Shown here one piece after another: positions 28,406 through 38,359 of a DNA stretch of 64,000 nucleotides. A program made the position numbers and the translations under genes. A model generated the notes under the pieces. The model was not told the DNA's origin. It saw only the letters and a program-made list of their open reading frames with translations, and searched no databases. How positions within the stretch are numbered: position 1 is the first letter of the stretch; each line of letters begins with the position of its first letter. Source of the DNA: Symbiodinium natans (Eukaryota > Sar > Dinophyceae > Suessiales > Symbiodiniaceae); assembly GCA_905221605.1 (NCBI GenBank), contig CAJNDS010001813.1, forward strand, positions 315,434-379,433, in the 5' to 3' direction.

Positions 28406-28705
28406 CAAGAAGACGACCATGACTTAGGGAACTTCCCCCGAATGTGGTAGTTGATCCATTGCAGACAGGAATGTGTTCTTTTTACAAACTTCTGGTAGTT
28501 GATCCAACGTAAACAGGAACTGTTCTCTTAGTATACCTGTAGGATCCTGAAAATGGCCCTACAAAAAAGAACCCTAAACCCTAAACCCTAAACCGTAAAC
28601 CCAAAAGGGCCCTACAAAAAAGGGACCTTTAGATCAACCCACTCAAACGAGAAGCAGCCGGTTTCTCAAAAGGCGCCCCTCCATGCTGTGGCTCACCATA
28701 TTGTG

Positions 28706-28815
28706 CCCTAAACCCTAAACCCTAAACCCTAAACCCTAAACCCTAAACCCTAAACCCTAAACCCTAAACCCTAAACCCTAAACCCTAAACCCTAAACCCT
28801 AAACCCAAACCTCAA
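28706..28815 (-). repeat. CCCTAAA array, 15 pure units
   Basis: Ends just before a family C element. Confidence 0.95.
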
Positions 28816-28823
28816 ACCCAGCC

Positions 28824-28931
28824 TGGTAGCCCAGTAACCATGTTATAATGAGGGCACCCTTTTTTGGGTTGGCTACTTTATAAGGAAACCTTGAGCCAAA
28901 AAAAGGGGAAACAAGTACCACTGGGCTACCA
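28824..28931. mobile_element. family C element
   Basis: TGGTAGCCCAGTAACCATGT at the left, TACCACTGGGCTACCA at the right, 108 bp, with core GAGGGCACCCTTTTTTGG. Confidence 0.75.
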
Positions 28932-29171
28932 AAACCTAAACCCAAAACCCTAAACCCCAAACCGTAAACCCTAAACCCTAAACCCTAAACCTTCCTTAGG
29001 GCTGACATAAGTAGGTGCACGAATGCAAGGGCTAGGGTGTAAGGCTCACGGCAGGGCAAGGCGGGGCGTCCAATGAGGGTTGATTTGGGTTTAGGGTTTA
29101 GGGTTTAGGGGTTCAGGTTTAAGGTTTAGGGTTTAGGGTCTAGGGTTAAGGGTTTAGGGATTAGGGAGGAG

Positions 29172-29284
29172 ACTCTGCGGGAGGAGCGCCTTCATGGTAA
29201 CCAGCTGCACAAGCACAAACAACGTAGCTTGTCTGGTCCAAGGCCGCCCCGACAAGACGAAGTCGACGCTGAAAACCTATAAAC
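29172..29284 (+). CDS. candidate exon, charged helical protein
   Basis: The plus strand reads EETLREERLHGNQLHKHKQR then SLSGPRPPRQDEVDAENL. First of a run of plus-strand exon candidates up to 33.5 kb. Confidence 0.5.
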
Positions 29285-29387
29285 CCTAAACCCTAAACCC
29301 TAAACCCTAAACCCTAAACCCTAAACCCTAAACCCTAAACCCTAAACCCTAAACCCTAAACCCTAAACCCTAAACCCTAAACCCTAG
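29278..29387 (-). repeat. CCCTAAA array, 15 pure units
   Basis: Lies between exon candidates 29172-29284 and 29389-29460. Confidence 0.95.
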
Positions 29388-29388
29388 G

Positions 29389-29460
29389 CCGAGGCGATCC
29401 AGATGGCCCGGTACCCGGAGCCCGCACTCCTGGTCCCTCTGTATAAAATCACTTCCCTAA
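29389..29460 (+). CDS. candidate exon
   Basis: The plus strand reads AEAIQMARYPEPALLVPLYK. It follows the CCCTAAA array at 29278-29387. Confidence 0.45.
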   Translation, partial: PRRSRWPGTRSPHSWSLCIKSLP

Positions 29461-29681
29461 ACCCTAAACCCTAAACCCAAAACCCCAAACCCTAAACCCT
29501 AAACCCCAAACCCTAAACCCTAAACCGCAAGCCAGGTGGGAACCCCCCTACACCGACCTGGGGATCCTTGTAAAACACCCCCCCCAGCCCAGCTCTTAAG
29601 GCCCTTGGCGGCCGTTAGGGTTTCGGGTTCAAGGTTCAGGGTTCAGGGTCCAGGGTTCAGGGTTTAGGGTAGAGGGCCAAA

Positions 29682-29757
29682 AGTCTGGAACATCAAGGGG
29701 TTTTCTGCGCGTGAGTACGGCTGGAATCGGCCGCTTTTTACACCGCATTCCAAACCC
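29682..29757 (+). CDS. candidate exon
   Basis: The plus strand reads KVWNIKGFSAREYGWNRPLF then TPHS. Confidence 0.45.
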
Positions 29758-29823
29758 TAAACTGACACAAACCCCAAAAGGTCTCATGTCCAGATATGTT
29801 TAGGGTTTAGGGTTTAGGGTTGT

Positions 29824-29955
29824 AGAATACACGAAGCTCGTCGGGGCGTTCTGGCCAAGACTTCACCACCAGTCCAGTGCTCCTCATCTGCAAGATGAGC
29901 AAAACGTCAACTCCGGACACAAAATGGCCACGGCCCTTAAAAACTCCACCTAAAA
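29824..29955 (+). CDS. candidate exon
   Basis: The plus strand reads EYTKLVGAFWPRLHHQSSAP then HLQDEQNVNSGHKMATALKN and a stop at about 29953, which may instead lie beyond a donor. Confidence 0.5.
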
Positions 29956-30032
29956 CCAGAAGTAAGAGACCCTAAACCCTAAACCCTAAACCCTAAACCC
30001 TAAACCCTAAACCCTAAACCCTAAACCCTAGA

Positions 30033-30180
30033 ACTTACATCATCTCAAGATGTCAGCCGGGTTCCGTGGCGCACTCTCAGATTTTACATCCTTTGGGGCT
30101 TTTGCAATCGGGAGAGTTGGTGGGTAAGTCGAATCCAAACACGCCCCAAACTGAGGTTAGCCGGACTTGGGAACAAGGCT
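30033..30180 (+). CDS. candidate exon
   Basis: About 50 open codons on the plus strand: ELTSSQDVSRVPWRTLRFYI, then LWGFCNRESWWVSRIQTRPK, ending LRLAGLGNKA at the next array. Trp/Arg-rich; no family recognised. Confidence 0.55.
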
Positions 30181-30233
30181 TGGGGTTTAGGGTTTAGGGT
30201 TTAGGGTTTAGGGCTTAGGGTTTAGGGTTTAGC

Positions 30234-30330
30234 CAGGCATCGCAGATCACAATCCTAATTAGGAGCCCTTGGCAAGAGCTTCACGGGGCTGCACCACCTC
30301 GTCATGAAGAACTCCCTACTTGCAACCCTA
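30234..30330 (+). CDS. candidate exon
   Basis: The plus strand reads QASQITILIRSPWQELHGAA then PPRHEELPTCN. Confidence 0.45.
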
Positions 30331-30718
30331 AACCCCTAAATCCTACCTTTTGAACCCAAAACCTACTTTTCTAGGTTGGCCATGAAAAACTCAATAAGGG
30401 ACAATTTCAACATATCCCAAGAGCCTACCTAGACCTAGCCTTTTGTAGGTTGCCTTTCTTAAACAAAAAGGTGGTAAGTCTCGGAATACAGAAACCAAAA
30501 AACAGTAAGACCCGGCAAACTTTGAGGCCCTAAGCCCTATAAATCCTTAACCCTAAACCCTAAAACCTGACAAACTTTGAGACGAGACTCTTATCTAAGG
30601 TTGGAACCTCGGGCCCTTCGTATGGTCCCTTACCCTTGTTTATAGGGATCCGAAGAACGGGCCATAAGTATAGTGTAGAGAAGGGTCATATATAGCAAGG
30701 GGCCCAAACTAAGGGCCC

Positions 30719-30838
30719 CCTAAACCCTAAACTCTAAACGTTAACCCTAAACCCTAAACCCTAAACCCTAAACCCTGAACCCTAAACCCTAAACCCTAAA
30801 CCCTAAACCCTAAACTCTAAACCCTAAACCCTAAATAC
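30719..30838 (-). repeat. CCCTAAA array, about 16 units
   Basis: Minor variants (CTCTAAA, CCCTGAA). Confidence 0.95.
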
Positions 30839-30844
30839 CATACT

Positions 30845-30975
30845 TGGAGTCATCTTAAAGGCAGCACGCCGGACGGCTAGGGCCTCCGGCCGTAAGGTGC
30901 CAGCAATGCATGACGAACATCGCTGACAGAACGTGCAATAGACGATTTGGCCCGGGCCCCAGAGCATCTTGACCA
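30845..30975 (-). CDS. candidate exon with Cys-pair motif
   Basis: The minus strand reads VKMLWGPGQIVYCTFCQRCS then SCIAGTLRPEALAVRRAAF. The C-x2-C-x2-C-x2-C spacing could bind metal. It lies on the opposite strand to its neighbours; the plus strand has stops here. Confidence 0.4.
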
Positions 30976-31167
30976 AAGACTAGTGTTGATAGGGTTTAGG
31001 GTTTAGGGCTTAGGGCTTAGGGCTTAGGGCTTAGGGTTAAGGGTTAAGGGTTTAGGGTTTAGGGCTTCGGATTTCGGATTTCGTTATGTGTCTTGCCCTT
31101 AAGCTGCCGCACCTTAGCGTTGGGACATGTTCCTTTAAGTCGTTCAGTTGGCCGCTGGGCACTCTCT

Positions 31168-31306
31168 GCTACTTAGAGTAACCTAGGAATAAAAGGGTGC
31201 CCTTTTTGATTTAAAGGGGCTTATAAGGGAACCTAAGCCCAGGAACCTGAACCGTAAAAAAAGGGAACCTGAACCCTGAAAAATGGAATAAGGACCCGCT
31301 CTGTGT
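31168..31306. mobile_element. family D element
   Basis: AGAGTAACCTAGGAATAAAA, core GGTGCCCTTTTTGATTTAAA, and a duplicated GGGAACCTGAACC piece before the right end. Confidence 0.5.
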
Positions 31307-31576
31307 CGACAAGATCTTCACAGAAGTCTTCTTAAGCCCATCAAAACCCTCAACCCTGAACCCGAAGAGGCTATTGGGGTGTGATAGCGCTGCACTAATT
31401 TAAAGACACCAACGACAAAGCACGCTGTGGCCCAGAACTTCACATCTAAAACCCTAAGCGCTAACACCCTAGAGCCCTAACCCCTGACGCCCTAAACCAA
31501 ATCCAGGAAGGCCCCAGTGGGGTTTGGGGTTTAGGGTTTAGGGTTTGGGAAGGACTGTGGGGATCAGTCGCACGCC

Positions 31577-31822
31577 TTGAAACCCAATCCTACAGACCCA
31601 GAAAGGCCCAGTCGGGGCAATGCCTTTGAATCTTACACGATATGCCGGTTTAGGGTTTCGGGTTTAGGCACTGCCTCGCGCACGACATTCCTCCTACGTG
31701 GAGTAAGTGCTAGGACGCCATTAAATATGCAAGCACTGGCATGCGAGCAAACAGTTTTAACAACTCTACGAGCTTCAAATATGATCGGCACGTATCGCTC
31801 TAGTATAGTGCCTACATTCTAA
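31577..31822 (+). CDS. 81-codon ORF, possible exons
   Basis: Two protein-like parts separated by telomere words: NAFESYTICR near 31620 and RTPLNMQALACEQTVLTTLR near 31715-31780. Likely two exons with a very short TTTAGGG insert that happens to be in frame. Confidence 0.35.
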   Translation: MKPNPTDPERPSRGNAFESYTICRFRVSGLGTASRTTFLLRGVSARTPLNMQALACEQTVLTTLRASNMIGTYRSSIVPTF

Positions 31823-31962
31823 ACCCTAAACCCTAAACCCTAAACCCTAAACACTAAACCCTAAACCCGAAACCCTAAACCCATTGACAACCAGAAAAAG
31901 TGAGGGATGCGACCCCAAAGCCATATCAACACTAACCCTAAACCCTCAGCCCATTCAGGGCC

Positions 31963-32048
31963 CAGGCGGTGTCACTGCCGAGCTCTCGCGTTTCGTCGGA
32001 ACTTTGCTTCTCATCGACGCTTGTTGGGGAGGGGATGATGAGGGATGA
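31963..32048 (+). CDS. candidate exon
   Basis: The plus strand reads GGVTAELSRFVGTLLLIDAC then WGGDDEG and a stop at about 32046. Confidence 0.4.
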
Positions 32049-32173
32049 GGCAGCAGCCAATGGAAGAGTAAGGTCTATTTCGAGTTCAGGGATTGAGCCG
32101 GTGTGCAGGGTTTAGGGTTTAGGGCTTAGGGTTTCGGGTTTAGGGTTCCGGCATTTGGGGGGTGTTCCCTCCT

Positions 32174-32268
32174 CACTTGTTTTCCAGCACCATTGGTTAG
32201 CCGACTCTCGATGGCATTGCGCGCGGACTTGCTGGAAAGCACACTCCTGGCGGCAGAGGAGGCATCTT
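32174..32268 (+). CDS. candidate exon
   Basis: The plus strand reads TCFPAPLVSRLSMALRADLL then ESTLLAAEEASLG before a TTTAGGG block; amphipathic helical. Confidence 0.45.
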
Positions 32269-32269
32269 T

Positions 32270-32450
32270 GGGTTTAGGGGTTTAGGGTTCATAGGGTTTA
32301 GGGCTCATAGGGTTTGGGGTTCATAGGGTTTAGGGTTTAGGGTTTAGGGTTTAGGGTTTAGGGTTTAGGGTTTGGGGTTTAGGGTTTTGGGGGTTTAGGG
32401 TTCATAGGGTTTTAGCATGAGGTTTCGGGTTTAGTGTTTAGTTGTGTTTA
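32270..32450 (+). repeat. TTTAGGG array with TTCATAGGG units
   Basis: 9-bp and 7-bp units alternate at the left; the centre is pure. Confidence 0.9.
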
Positions 32451-32941
32451 GGGTTCAACTCAACGCTTAATGAACACTGAGCCGTGAAGATGGATCAACT
32501 TACCCAAGCATTCCGCAAGAAGTTCTTTATTTTGGGGTTTAGGGTTTAGGATTCAGGGTTTAGGGTTTAGGGTTTAGGGTTGAGGGTTAAGGGTTTAGGG
32601 TTTAGGTTTCAAGCCACAGCAAGCTACACTGCTAAATCCTGACCGGAGTTGGTCAGTAGGCGTCAAACTAGAAAAGGGTAAAAGATGGAATTGTCTTGCC
32701 TCCTCCTACTAGGCAGTTCGGGTTCTGCATATCCCTCTTTTAACGCTCAAAAGGGTCCAGAAACCCAGAACTAAATCTTACACCATATATAACCTCCCAA
32801 ACCCTAAACCCTAAACCCTAAACCCTACACCCTGAACCCTAAACCCTAACTCCAAACCCAAGTAGTCTGGGTTAACTGCATCGCCAACTTTTGCAAACAC
32901 CTAACCCTAAACCCTAGGCTCCACCGTGTTTAGGGTTTAGG

Positions 32942-33006
32942 GGCCCTCGCCCTCCTCGAACATATCTGCGACCAGTCGATCCCGAAGCTGGGTAACTTTG
33001 CAGGAT
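32942..33006 (+). CDS. candidate exon
   Basis: The plus strand reads ALALLEHICDQSIPKLGNFA between two TTTAGGG blocks. Confidence 0.45.
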
Positions 33007-33208
33007 TTGGGTTTGGAGTTGAGGGTTTCGAGTTTGGGGTTTGGGGTTTGGGGTTTAGGGCTAGGGTTTAGGGTTTAGGGTTTAGGGTTTAGGGTTTAGG
33101 GTTTAGGGTTTAGGGTTTAGGGTTTAGGGTTTAGGGTTTAGGTTTTAGGGTTTAGGGTTTAGGGTTTAGGGTTTAGGGTTTAGGGTTTAGGGTCTAGGGC
33201 TAGGGTTA
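33006..33208 (+). repeat. TTTAGGG array, about 28 units
   Basis: One of the longest; the left end has TTTGGGG units, the core is pure. Confidence 0.95.
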
Positions 33209-33213
33209 GGCAG

Positions 33214-33287
33214 GCTCCAGCGCTGCAGCAACGTCGCTTTGACCGCGGTCAGCCAAGACCTTCGCGTAGAATCCGCAGAAAGCCCAA
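33214..33287 (+). CDS. candidate exon, basic
   Basis: The plus strand reads RQAPALQQRRFDRGQPRPSR then RIRRKPKAQ; strongly basic. Confidence 0.4.
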
Positions 33288-33288
33288 A

Positions 33289-33380
33289 GCCCAAAACCCT
33301 AAACCCTCAACCCTAAACCCTAAACCCTAAACCCTAAACCCTAAACCCTAAACCCTAAACCCTAAACCTAAACCCTCAAC
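33289..33380 (-). repeat. CCCTAAA array, 12 units
   Basis: Opposite orientation to 33006-33208, across a single exon candidate. Confidence 0.95.
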
Positions 33381-33392
33381 ACCCCTAACAGA

Positions 33393-33474
33393 CTTCTTGT
33401 ACTTGGCGCATGGCAAGGATTCGTGTGGCTTAGGGCGCCCATCTATTGAGGGCTCGGACGGGTATTTAGGGTAG
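33393..33474 (+). CDS. candidate last exon
   Basis: The plus strand reads DFLYLAHGKDSCGLGRPSIE then GSDGYLG and a stop at 33472-33474. An AT-rich, exon-free stretch follows, which suits a gene end. Confidence 0.45.
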
Positions 33475-33720
33475 TTTACATTATCCATATAAATCTAATG
33501 TTTACATGTTTACATAATGATGTGTATAAATATACATATAGGTATATCGTTTAAAGCAAAAGATAGACACATGTGTGTATATATATAGATATATATATAT
33601 ATATGTACATATATATATATATATATATATAGAAAGCGCTTTTGGGGGGGGGGCCGTTTAAGGGCACCGTCGCCTTCGGGGGGTGTTTCTAGGGTTTCTA
33701 GGGCCCAGAAGTTAAAAAGA
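33475..33720. other. AT-rich spacer with TATA microsatellite
   Basis: TATATA run at 33576-33630 and a short G-run near 33642. No exon. Confidence 0.6.
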
Positions 33721-33955
33721 AGGGGGGCTTCCAGTGTGGGCTGAAGTAGAGCTTGGGGTTTAGGGTTTAGGGTTTAGGGTTTAGGTTCTCGTGCTTGGGT
33801 ATGCGCGGTTAAGACATGATGAGTTCATTGGGTTTAAGGGTCTAGGGTTCGGGGGGGGTCAGGGTTGAAGTCACGCCGGAGATCTACAGGGCCTAGAGGG
33901 CAACGTCGACGACACCTCTGAGTAGAAAGCATATAGGCACCCCCTCAAGGCCAAC

Positions 33956-34078
33956 GTACCCTACACCCTAAGCCCTAAACCCTGAACCCTAAACCCGAAG
34001 CCGTAAACCCCTACCCCCTAACCCCTAAACCCTAAACCCTAAACCCTAAACCCTAAACCCTAAACCCTAAACCCTAGC
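33956..34078 (-). repeat. CCCTAAA array, 16 units
   Basis: Degenerate at the left, pure at the right. Confidence 0.95.
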
Positions 34079-34089
34079 CATCGTGCCCT

Positions 34090-34172
34090 CGTTGCGCTCA
34101 ATCCGATGAACCCAAAGCCCTCCGCACCTTACCAAAGTGGCTCTCAGCTTTCTTGAGCTCTGCTGGACATAT
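34090..34172 (-). CDS. candidate last exon, strand uncertain
   Basis: The minus strand reads CPAELKKAESHFGKVRRALG then SSD and a stop: a lysine/arginine-rich helix. The plus strand is open too. Confidence 0.35.
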
Positions 34173-34315
34173 GAGAACCCTAAACCCTAAACCCTAAACC
34201 CTAAACCCTCAACCCTCAACCCTAAACCCTAAACATGGCCCGGAGCCGCAGAACTTTGAGTCCACCTACACCCTAAACCCTTCACCCTCAACCCTCAACC
34301 CTCAACTACTATTTG

Positions 34316-34439
34316 CTTGAGAAACCCACATATACTAATATACTAAAAGCAGACCTATAAGGGCGATAAAGGGATTACTATTCTTTTATCTTTTTGTTTT
34401 TTTTGGCGGGGGGGGAGGGGGGTTCCTGGCAAATAGTAG
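34316..34439. mobile_element. family J element inserted in telomere-like DNA
   Basis: Ends CTACTATTTGC and GCAAATAGTAG are perfect complements. TCAA flanks it at 34312-34315 and 34440-34443, and the host on both sides is CCCTCAA-type telomere text. Confidence 0.7.
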
Positions 34440-34800
34440 TCAACCCTAAACCCGGTTTGGGCAAAGGGCCGACATCAGCTGCGTGAGGCCCATGCGGCAG
34501 AGGTACTTGTGCCTGTGTTTGGCTGTTTGGCAGGGGCGATCTACACACACGTACTATTCCCAGTGGCTTTGGACCCGAAACCCTAAACCCTAAACCCTAA
34601 ATCCTGCTTACAGGGCTTCCTTGGAGGTTCCCTTACCTTCTTGACCAAAGGGTTCATACAATTGGTATAAGGAGTTCCGCAGATAAGGGCCTGTAGGACC
34701 ATCTGCTTGGAGGTTCGTGTGAGTCTACTTAGAATCTACAAAGCGGCTTTGGGTTTAGGGATTAGGGTTTAGGGTTAGGGCGTTAGGGTTTCCCTCGTTG

Positions 34801-35046
34801 ACAGGGATCCGAAGTATGGGCCCTTACTATGTACAGTGTATGTAAGGGTTCTATCACAAGGGACCCAAATGGGTGGTTGTCAAAATTATGTTCCCTTCTT
34901 GGATCCCGATTATAATACGGCCCCTTTTTTGGGGTACCCCAAAAGGGATCACAATCTTGACGACCACCCAAATTAAGGGCTCATACTTAGAACCTTATAA
35001 TGAAAGGCCCTTTATAGGGTTGATTACGGGGAATAGAAGGCCCAAT
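34801..35046. mobile_element. family H repeat interrupted by a family G element
   Basis: GGGATCCGAAGTATGGGCCC at the left and the complementary GGGCTCATACTTAGAACC after the insert. The 99-bp insert 34871-34969 is described separately. Confidence 0.55.
34871..34969. mobile_element. family G element nested in family H
   Basis: Ends GGGTGGTTGTCAA and TTGACGACCACCC (12 of 13 pair). Flanked by AAAT at 34867-34870 and 34970-34973. Confidence 0.75.
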
Positions 35047-35055
35047 AGTCCATCC

Positions 35056-35155
35056 TGGTGAGGAGATTGCTTGCTGACCTCTCTCCAAAGCTTCGTGGCT
35101 TGCTTGCCTGTCCGAAAACCGTCAACGGAAGAACCTACACCGACAGCGCGCACAA
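35056..35155 (+). CDS. candidate exon
   Basis: The plus strand reads LVRRLLADLSPKLRGLLACP then KTVNGRTYTDSAHKE. Confidence 0.45.
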
Positions 35156-35207
35156 AGAACCCTAAACCCTAAACCCAAAACCCAAAACCCTAAACCCTAA
35201 ACCCTAA

Positions 35208-35284
35208 TCAAGCTGAACCCTCCGTTCGCCCCAGGAAGCTGGCTATTGAACGGAAAGTTTCGGAGCACAAAGCTCGCAACCCTA
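35208..35284 (+). CDS. candidate exon
   Basis: The plus strand reads QAEPSVRPRKLAIERKVSEH then KARN between two CCCTAAA blocks; likely the same gene as 35056-35155. Confidence 0.45.
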
Positions 35285-35365
35285 ACCCTAAACCCTAAAC
35301 CCTAAACCCTAATTAAACCCTAAACCCCGTAAATGCCTCTGAACCTTAAAAAACCAACACTCAAC

Positions 35366-35446
35366 GAAGGAGGCCAAGCAATTCACATTCGGGGAGCAAG
35401 TTCCGCTCTGAGCGGTTCTGGTAGCTCCGCGGCCTGCCAAGGCGGG
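35366..35446 (+). CDS. candidate exon
   Basis: The plus strand reads EGGQAIHIRGASSALSGSGS then SAACQGG, ending at a TTTAGGG block. Confidence 0.4.
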
Positions 35447-35657
35447 TTTAGGGTTTAGGGTTTAGGGTTTAGGGTTTAGGGTTTAGGGTTTAGGGTGCCA
35501 AGGAGTACGAAGGTTTACGGTGTAGGGCCTATGGGGTTTAGGGTATAGGGCTAGGGGATGCGGGTTTAGGGTGTGGGGCTAAGTTTATGTATGTATCTCT
35601 CTCTATATATATATATAGATACTTTTTTATATTTATATTTATAGATATAATATGTAA

Positions 35658-36080
35658 GTGAGTGGTGCCCAGAACCCCCGTCCTATGTCAGCGCAAAAAC
35701 ACAAATGCTTACGGTGCTTGCGTTTCACAGCTTTTGCTAACGACATGACTTTCTTGTTATTTCTACTTCCGCCGCTTCCGCCGGCCACAACAGCAGCCTA
35801 CGACGCTCACGACAACAATGTTACCCCAGAATTGCCTACGTTCCCTTGCGGAACACGACACTTTTCCTTACGCCAAACCTTGTTTCCGAAAGCCCCTGTC
35901 TTGCCGATCTCCGCTCAAGTGCGGACCCCATGCCATGAACGAACCCTGAAGGCAGGGTGTAGGCTTTATCAGAAAACGTCTGCTTCTTCCCCAAGTACCT
36001 GCTATCAACAGCCATGTCTAGGAATTAGGGGTAGTTCGGCGGGGCGGGGGGAGAAGAGTAGGCTTTTGGGCTTTGGGTAG
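35658..36080 (+). CDS. 140-codon ORF, unknown
   Basis: The longest telomere-free open frame of this part. It includes a hydrophobic segment (DMTFLLFLLPPLPP) and a Cys pair (CLRCLRF). No family recognised; a first exon is possible because it follows an AT-rich spacer (35585-35655). Confidence 0.35.
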   Translation: MSGAQNPRPMSAQKHKCLRCLRFTAFANDMTFLLFLLPPLPPATTAAYDAHDNNVTPELPTFPCGTRHFSLRQTLFPKAPVLPISAQVRTPCHERTLKAGCRLYQKTSASSPSTCYQQPCLGIRGSSAGRGEKSRLLGFG

Positions 36081-36449
36081 GGTTTAGGGTTGCAGGGTTC
36101 AGCTGGGGTTGTAGGGTTCAGAGCCTTTGGGTCTGGCGTGTAGGGTTTTACCCTGAAAATTTAGGTATATGAGAGCCTTTGAGTCATAAGGCTTAATTCC
36201 GGTTTATCCTGAACCCTAAACCCTTATATCGGGTGGGTGCTGACATCGGGCTTATTGACTTTGTGTCTGGGGTTCGTGTCCGGAGTTTTGGGCGGAAGCT
36301 TTGCTTGCAAGGGGCCCAACACATGGGGTTTCGGGTTTCGGGCTTAGGGTTCAGGGTTTACTCTACCCGAGGTCCCTGGAAGTATAGGCCTACAAGCGTG
36401 GGGCTTGGGGTTTAGGGGCTCAAGCTAGGGTTCAGGGTTCCAGGGTTTG

Positions 36450-36588
36450 CTTGGAGGTTCATGGTACTTAGTGACCCATTATAAGTGCACTTAAAACTGT
36501 AGTTATACCCATATTAGGGCACTTAGGGGGCTTAGAAGTGGGTGATAAGTACAGTTATAGTGAGTTACTAAGTACATGAACCTCCAAG
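36450..36588. mobile_element. family A element
   Basis: CTTGGAGGTTCATGGTACTT at the left, its complement at the right, 139 bp. The right flank is TA; the left flank (TG) has decayed. Confidence 0.8.
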
Positions 36589-36711
36589 TAGGGTTTCGGG
36601 TTCGGCTTACGGTTCAGGCTTGGCCGGCCTTCCTTGCAGCGCGCGCAAAGCCTCAATGGTCGGGCCGGCGACTAATTCCAGCCTTGGACATAGGATACGT
36701 AGGGGCGCTGA

Positions 36712-36842
36712 ACCCTAAACCCCAAACCCTAAACCCCATACCCTAAACCCTAAACGCCAAACCCTAAACCCCAAACCCTAAACTCCAATCCCTAAACCCT
36801 AAACCCTAAACCCCAAACCCTAAACCCTAAACCCTAAACCCC
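36712..36842 (-). repeat. CCCTAAA/CCCCAAA array
   Basis: The two unit types alternate almost regularly, a higher-order 14-bp pattern. Confidence 0.9.
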
Positions 36843-36863
36843 GCAACTCTAGGCTTGTTCCAA

Positions 36864-37115
36864 AGGGTCCATGTACCACTATAGTATATACTTGGGCCTT
36901 TAACCGTAGGGTTTAGGGTTTAGGGTTTAGGGTTTAGGGTTTAGGGTTTAAGTTTTGTAGCTTTAGGGCCCAAGTATACTATATACTGTTTTCTAAACAC
37001 GATATACTATGTTCTATATTTGTTCCAAATACTAAATACTGTATACTATCTACTATATACTATATACTATATACTGTTTACTATATGCTATATACTATAG
37101 ACTATACATGTGTAC
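36864..37115. mobile_element. family B element, expanded and carrying a telomere array
   Basis: GGGTCCATGTACCACTATAG at the left and ACATGTGTACATGGACCC at the right. A TTTAGGG block (36907-36950) sits in the left half and a TACTATATAC microsatellite expands the right half. Confidence 0.65.
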
Positions 37116-37119
37116 ATGG

Positions 37120-37690
37120 ACCCTTAGGGCTCGTCCCCCACTTCCCCTCGTATTGTTCTACCTGTTTCACTCTCGGCTGCTTCCTTTTACTTCCGTCTTG
37201 TGCTGTTTCTGGAGCTGTTGGCTTAGGGCATGGATCTGATTTTTAACCACTACATTACCTTCAACCCATTATTTCATGAACACAGGCACCGTTACCTTGT
37301 CACTGTCTTGGACTTGGGAATGCTTTCTCGCTTGTCGTCCTATGCATCGTTCGCTGACGGACCTGCCGCGCATGTGCTAAATAGTAGTTTTTTCCTGTCA
37401 AAGATATGGCAGAGAGACGCGCGGAGGCCTTTATGCAGGTGCGCTGGCATCGTAGTTCTAATGAGCCGCTCAGCCATATTCGCACTTTCAGACTGTATGT
37501 TATGGTAAGACCGTATGGCGATCACGGTCTTCTGTGTAACAGCGCTTGCTTGCAAATGCAGGTCTACGAAGGTATTTGTTCGCCACGCTCGCAGTCGTTT
37601 GGGCTTGGCCCGCTTAGCTCTTTGTCGTGAAAATTCCCTCGAGCTCCTTGCTCGTAGATTCCAATCAGAGGTACCCGTGCACCCAGAACG
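37120..37690. other. telomere-free stretch with overlapping ORFs
   Basis: Plus ORFs at 37230-37508 (92 codons, DLGMLSRLSSYASFADGPAA) and 37406-37630, and minus ORFs over the same DNA. No frame stands out and no family is recognised. Confidence 0.3.
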
Positions 37691-37697
37691 CCCTAAA

Positions 37698-37888
37698 CTA
37701 CTATTTGCTCAAGAATACACCAAGAAAAGAGAACAATACTGCCCTTATAAGGAAGAATATCAGTAGTATTTAATCATAATTATATGTGCATAATGTATAT
37801 ATATATATATATTTATTTATTTGTTTGTTTATTTTGTTAATGTTTTTCGGGGGGGGGGGGGGGGGGGGGCTTCTTGTGCAGATAGTAG
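37698..37888. mobile_element. family J element in telomere-like DNA
   Basis: CTACTATTTGCTC at the left, GCAGATAGTAG at the right, flanked on both sides by CCCTAAA. Interior has a TATA run, TTTATTTG repeats and a G-run (37848-37869). A second right end lies at 37985-38001. Confidence 0.6.
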
Positions 37889-38161
37889 CCCTAAACCCTA
37901 AAACCTAAACCCCCTAAACCCTAGCGCCTAAGCCCTGTAGTGAAGCTGAACCTGAACTGTTCTTTGCTTTTTTTTAAGGGGGGGCCACATGCAGATAGTA
38001 GCCCCGAACCCTGTCGGGGGGGGGGGGGGGGGCTTGCGAGGGCACAGGGGGACACCGCAGCCTTAACCGGAACGACCCTAGACCCTAGATCCTAAACCCC
38101 AAACCCTAGACCCTAAACCCTAAACCCTAGACCCTAAACCCCAAACCCTAAACAAAGGCTC

Positions 38162-38262
38162 TCGCGCGGCCAAGCCTCTGCATTTCGCGGAGGCGCTCTG
38201 CCAGGATCAACATGACGGTCCCCTGCCGGTCCTGCAGAGGTCTGGAGGGCTCGGGGTTCTTT
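38162..38262 (-). CDS. candidate exon
   Basis: The minus strand reads EPSRPLQDRQGTVMLILAER then LREMQRLGRARAF. The plus strand is also open but more repetitive. Confidence 0.4.
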
Positions 38263-38359
38263 CCCCCTAAACCCTAAACCCTAAACCCTAAGCCCTAAGC
38301 CCTAAACCCTAAACCCTAAACCCTAGACCCTAGACCCTAAACCCAAGCCCTGGAGCGCA

